From: Spirochaetaceae bacterium
Lineage (GTDB): Bacteria > Spirochaetota > Spirochaetia > Treponematales > Breznakiellaceae
Assembly (NCBI GenBank): GCA_031280455.1
Contig: JAITGR010000026.1
Coordinates: forward strand, 1-7,145
DNA length: 7,145 nt
Reading direction: 5' to 3'
The notes beneath the pieces are model-generated. The model searched no databases. It was not told where the DNA came from and was given only the letters and a program-made list of their open reading frames with translations. This document shows positions 6,224-7,145 of this stretch, piece after piece (position 1 is the first letter of the stretch; the number at the start of each line of letters is the position of its first letter). Position numbers and translations under genes: made by a program.

Positions 6224-7144
6224 ATGCCCATTCGCATACCGCGCAAACTGCCGGCTTTTGACGCGCTCCTTCACGAACAAATTTTTGTCATGGCGGATAA
6301 GCGCGCCAAACACCAGGACATTCGCCCGCTCGACATAGCCATTGCCAACCTCATGCCAACGACAACCGACACGGAATTGCAGTTTTTGCGGCTTTTGGGC
6401 AACACCCCCCTGCAAGTCAACATCACCCTGCTTGCCATGGGCTCGCACGCGTTTACCCACGCCCCGCCCGGGCACCTGGAGCGGTTTTACATACCTGTTG
6501 AAAAAGCGCTCCACCGCCGCTTCGACGGCTTAATTATCACCGGCGCGCCGGTCGAAACGCTGCCTTTTGAGGAAGTAGACTACTGGGACGAATTATGCGG
6601 CCTGTTTGACTATTCGCGGTCGAATGTGTTTTCGACCCTGCACATTTGCTGGGGGGCGCAGGCGGCGTTGTTCCACCACTACGGCGTGCCGAAAATCGAG
6701 CTGCCGCACAAACTATTCGGCGTGTTCGCCCACAGCGTCCACGAAAAAACCTCGCCGCTGTTCCGCGGGTTTGACGACATTTTCCTTGCCCCCCAGTCGC
6801 GCTACACAGAAAGCGCCCGCGCGCACATCGCGCAGACACCCGCCCTGCGGATTCAGTCGGAAACGCCGTGCGGCAGCCCCTTTATTGTTACCGGCGCGGC
6901 GGGGCGGGAAATCTACGTTACCGGCCACCTGGAGTACGACACGCTGACACTGGACAACGAATACCGCCGCGACAAAGCGCGCGGGCTGGATACCGCCGTG
7001 CCGGCAAACTACTACCCGCACAACAACCCCGCGCGGCAGCCGCCCATGAAGTGGCGAGCCCACGCGCATTTATTTTTTTCAAACTGGATTAACTTTGTCT
7101 ACCAAAACGTGCCGTACCACCTGCGCCGCCTGACGCGCCTCTAA
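6224..7144 (+). CDS. metA: Homoserine O-acyltransferase MetA, probably acetyl-CoA dependent
   Basis: First committed step of methionine synthesis from homoserine, in the cytoplasm. The 306 residues are full family length and the numbering matches E. coli MetA. Cys142 (HICWGAQAAL), the acyl-carrying nucleophile, and His235 and Glu237 (VTGHLEYD) are present. Glu111 (TGAPVETLPFEEVDYW) is the residue associated with acetyl-CoA use; succinyl-CoA enzymes have Gly there. So O-acetylhomoserine is the likely product even though such proteins are often named succinyltransferase. Odd point: the normally conserved NLMPxK motif reads NLMPTTTDTE, giving Thr47 where E. coli has a catalytically important Lys47. 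The ATG at 6224 lies 6 nt after the cheW stop with a weak AGGA (6209-6212) 11 nt upstream, suggesting translational coupling. The stop is the TAA one base before the window end. Confidence 0.95.
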   Translation: MPIRIPRKLPAFDALLHEQIFVMADKRAKHQDIRPLDIAIANLMPTTTDTELQFLRLLGNTPLQVNITLLAMGSHAFTHAPPGHLERFYIPVEKALHRRFDGLIITGAPVETLPFEEVDYWDELCGLFDYSRSNVFSTLHICWGAQAALFHHYGVPKIELPHKLFGVFAHSVHEKTSPLFRGFDDIFLAPQSRYTESARAHIAQTPALRIQSETPCGSPFIVTGAAGREIYVTGHLEYDTLTLDNEYRRDKARGLDTAVPANYYPHNNPARQPPMKWRAHAHLFFSNWINFVYQNVPYHLRRLTRL

Positions 7145-7145
7145 T

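Noticed and set aside
6200..6224. Separate regulatory region for metA
   Set aside because: Only 6 nt separate cheW and metA, leaving no room for a promoter or riboswitch between the genes.

Overview
The window is GC-rich bacterial DNA carrying six protein genes and one tRNA. I think it comes from a spirochaete, probably a Treponema-like gut or environmental relative. The basis is a lipoprotein with an M30-type HEFQH metalloprotease site, a CheW with a variant NLRR loop, and a Wzi-like outer-membrane protein preceded by a spirochaete-style lipoprotein gene. This is inference from family resemblance; there is no 16S rRNA or other decisive marker.

Layout. Bases 1-3073 hold two minus-strand genes transcribed leftward: a 571-residue M30-like metalloprotease lipoprotein (3073-1358), then after 41 bp a signal-peptide-bearing beta-barrel protein of the Wzi type (1316 to the window edge, truncated). 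Both would act at the cell envelope. Bases 3074-3324 are a divergent control region with a candidate leftward promoter, an 11-bp direct repeat and a good rightward promoter. That promoter serves tRNA-Ala(UGC) at 3325-3398, with pgi (glucose-6-phosphate isomerase) starting 33 nt later. The 139-bp pgi-luxS gap is packed with three consecutive stem-loops. luxS (S-ribosylhomocysteine lyase) ends two bases before another perfect hairpin, which is followed by a sigma70-like promoter and a tightly packed cheW-metA pair (6-nt gap).

How they fit together. pgi is central carbon metabolism. LuxS recycles S-adenosylmethionine by-products to homocysteine (making the AI-2 precursor), and MetA opens de novo homocysteine/methionine synthesis; residue Glu111 points to acetyl-CoA as acyl donor. 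CheW, the chemotaxis scaffold between receptors and CheA, lies between these two methionine-cycle genes. Receptor methylation consumes S-adenosylmethionine, so the grouping could be meaningful, but it may equally be chance adjacency.

No obviously new multi-gene system is visible. The items most worth checking are the loss of the conserved Lys47 in MetA, the cheW-metA operon, the hairpin cluster around luxS, and the GTG start of the lipoprotein gene, which has no Shine-Dalgarno sequence and overlaps an upstream ATGTGA.
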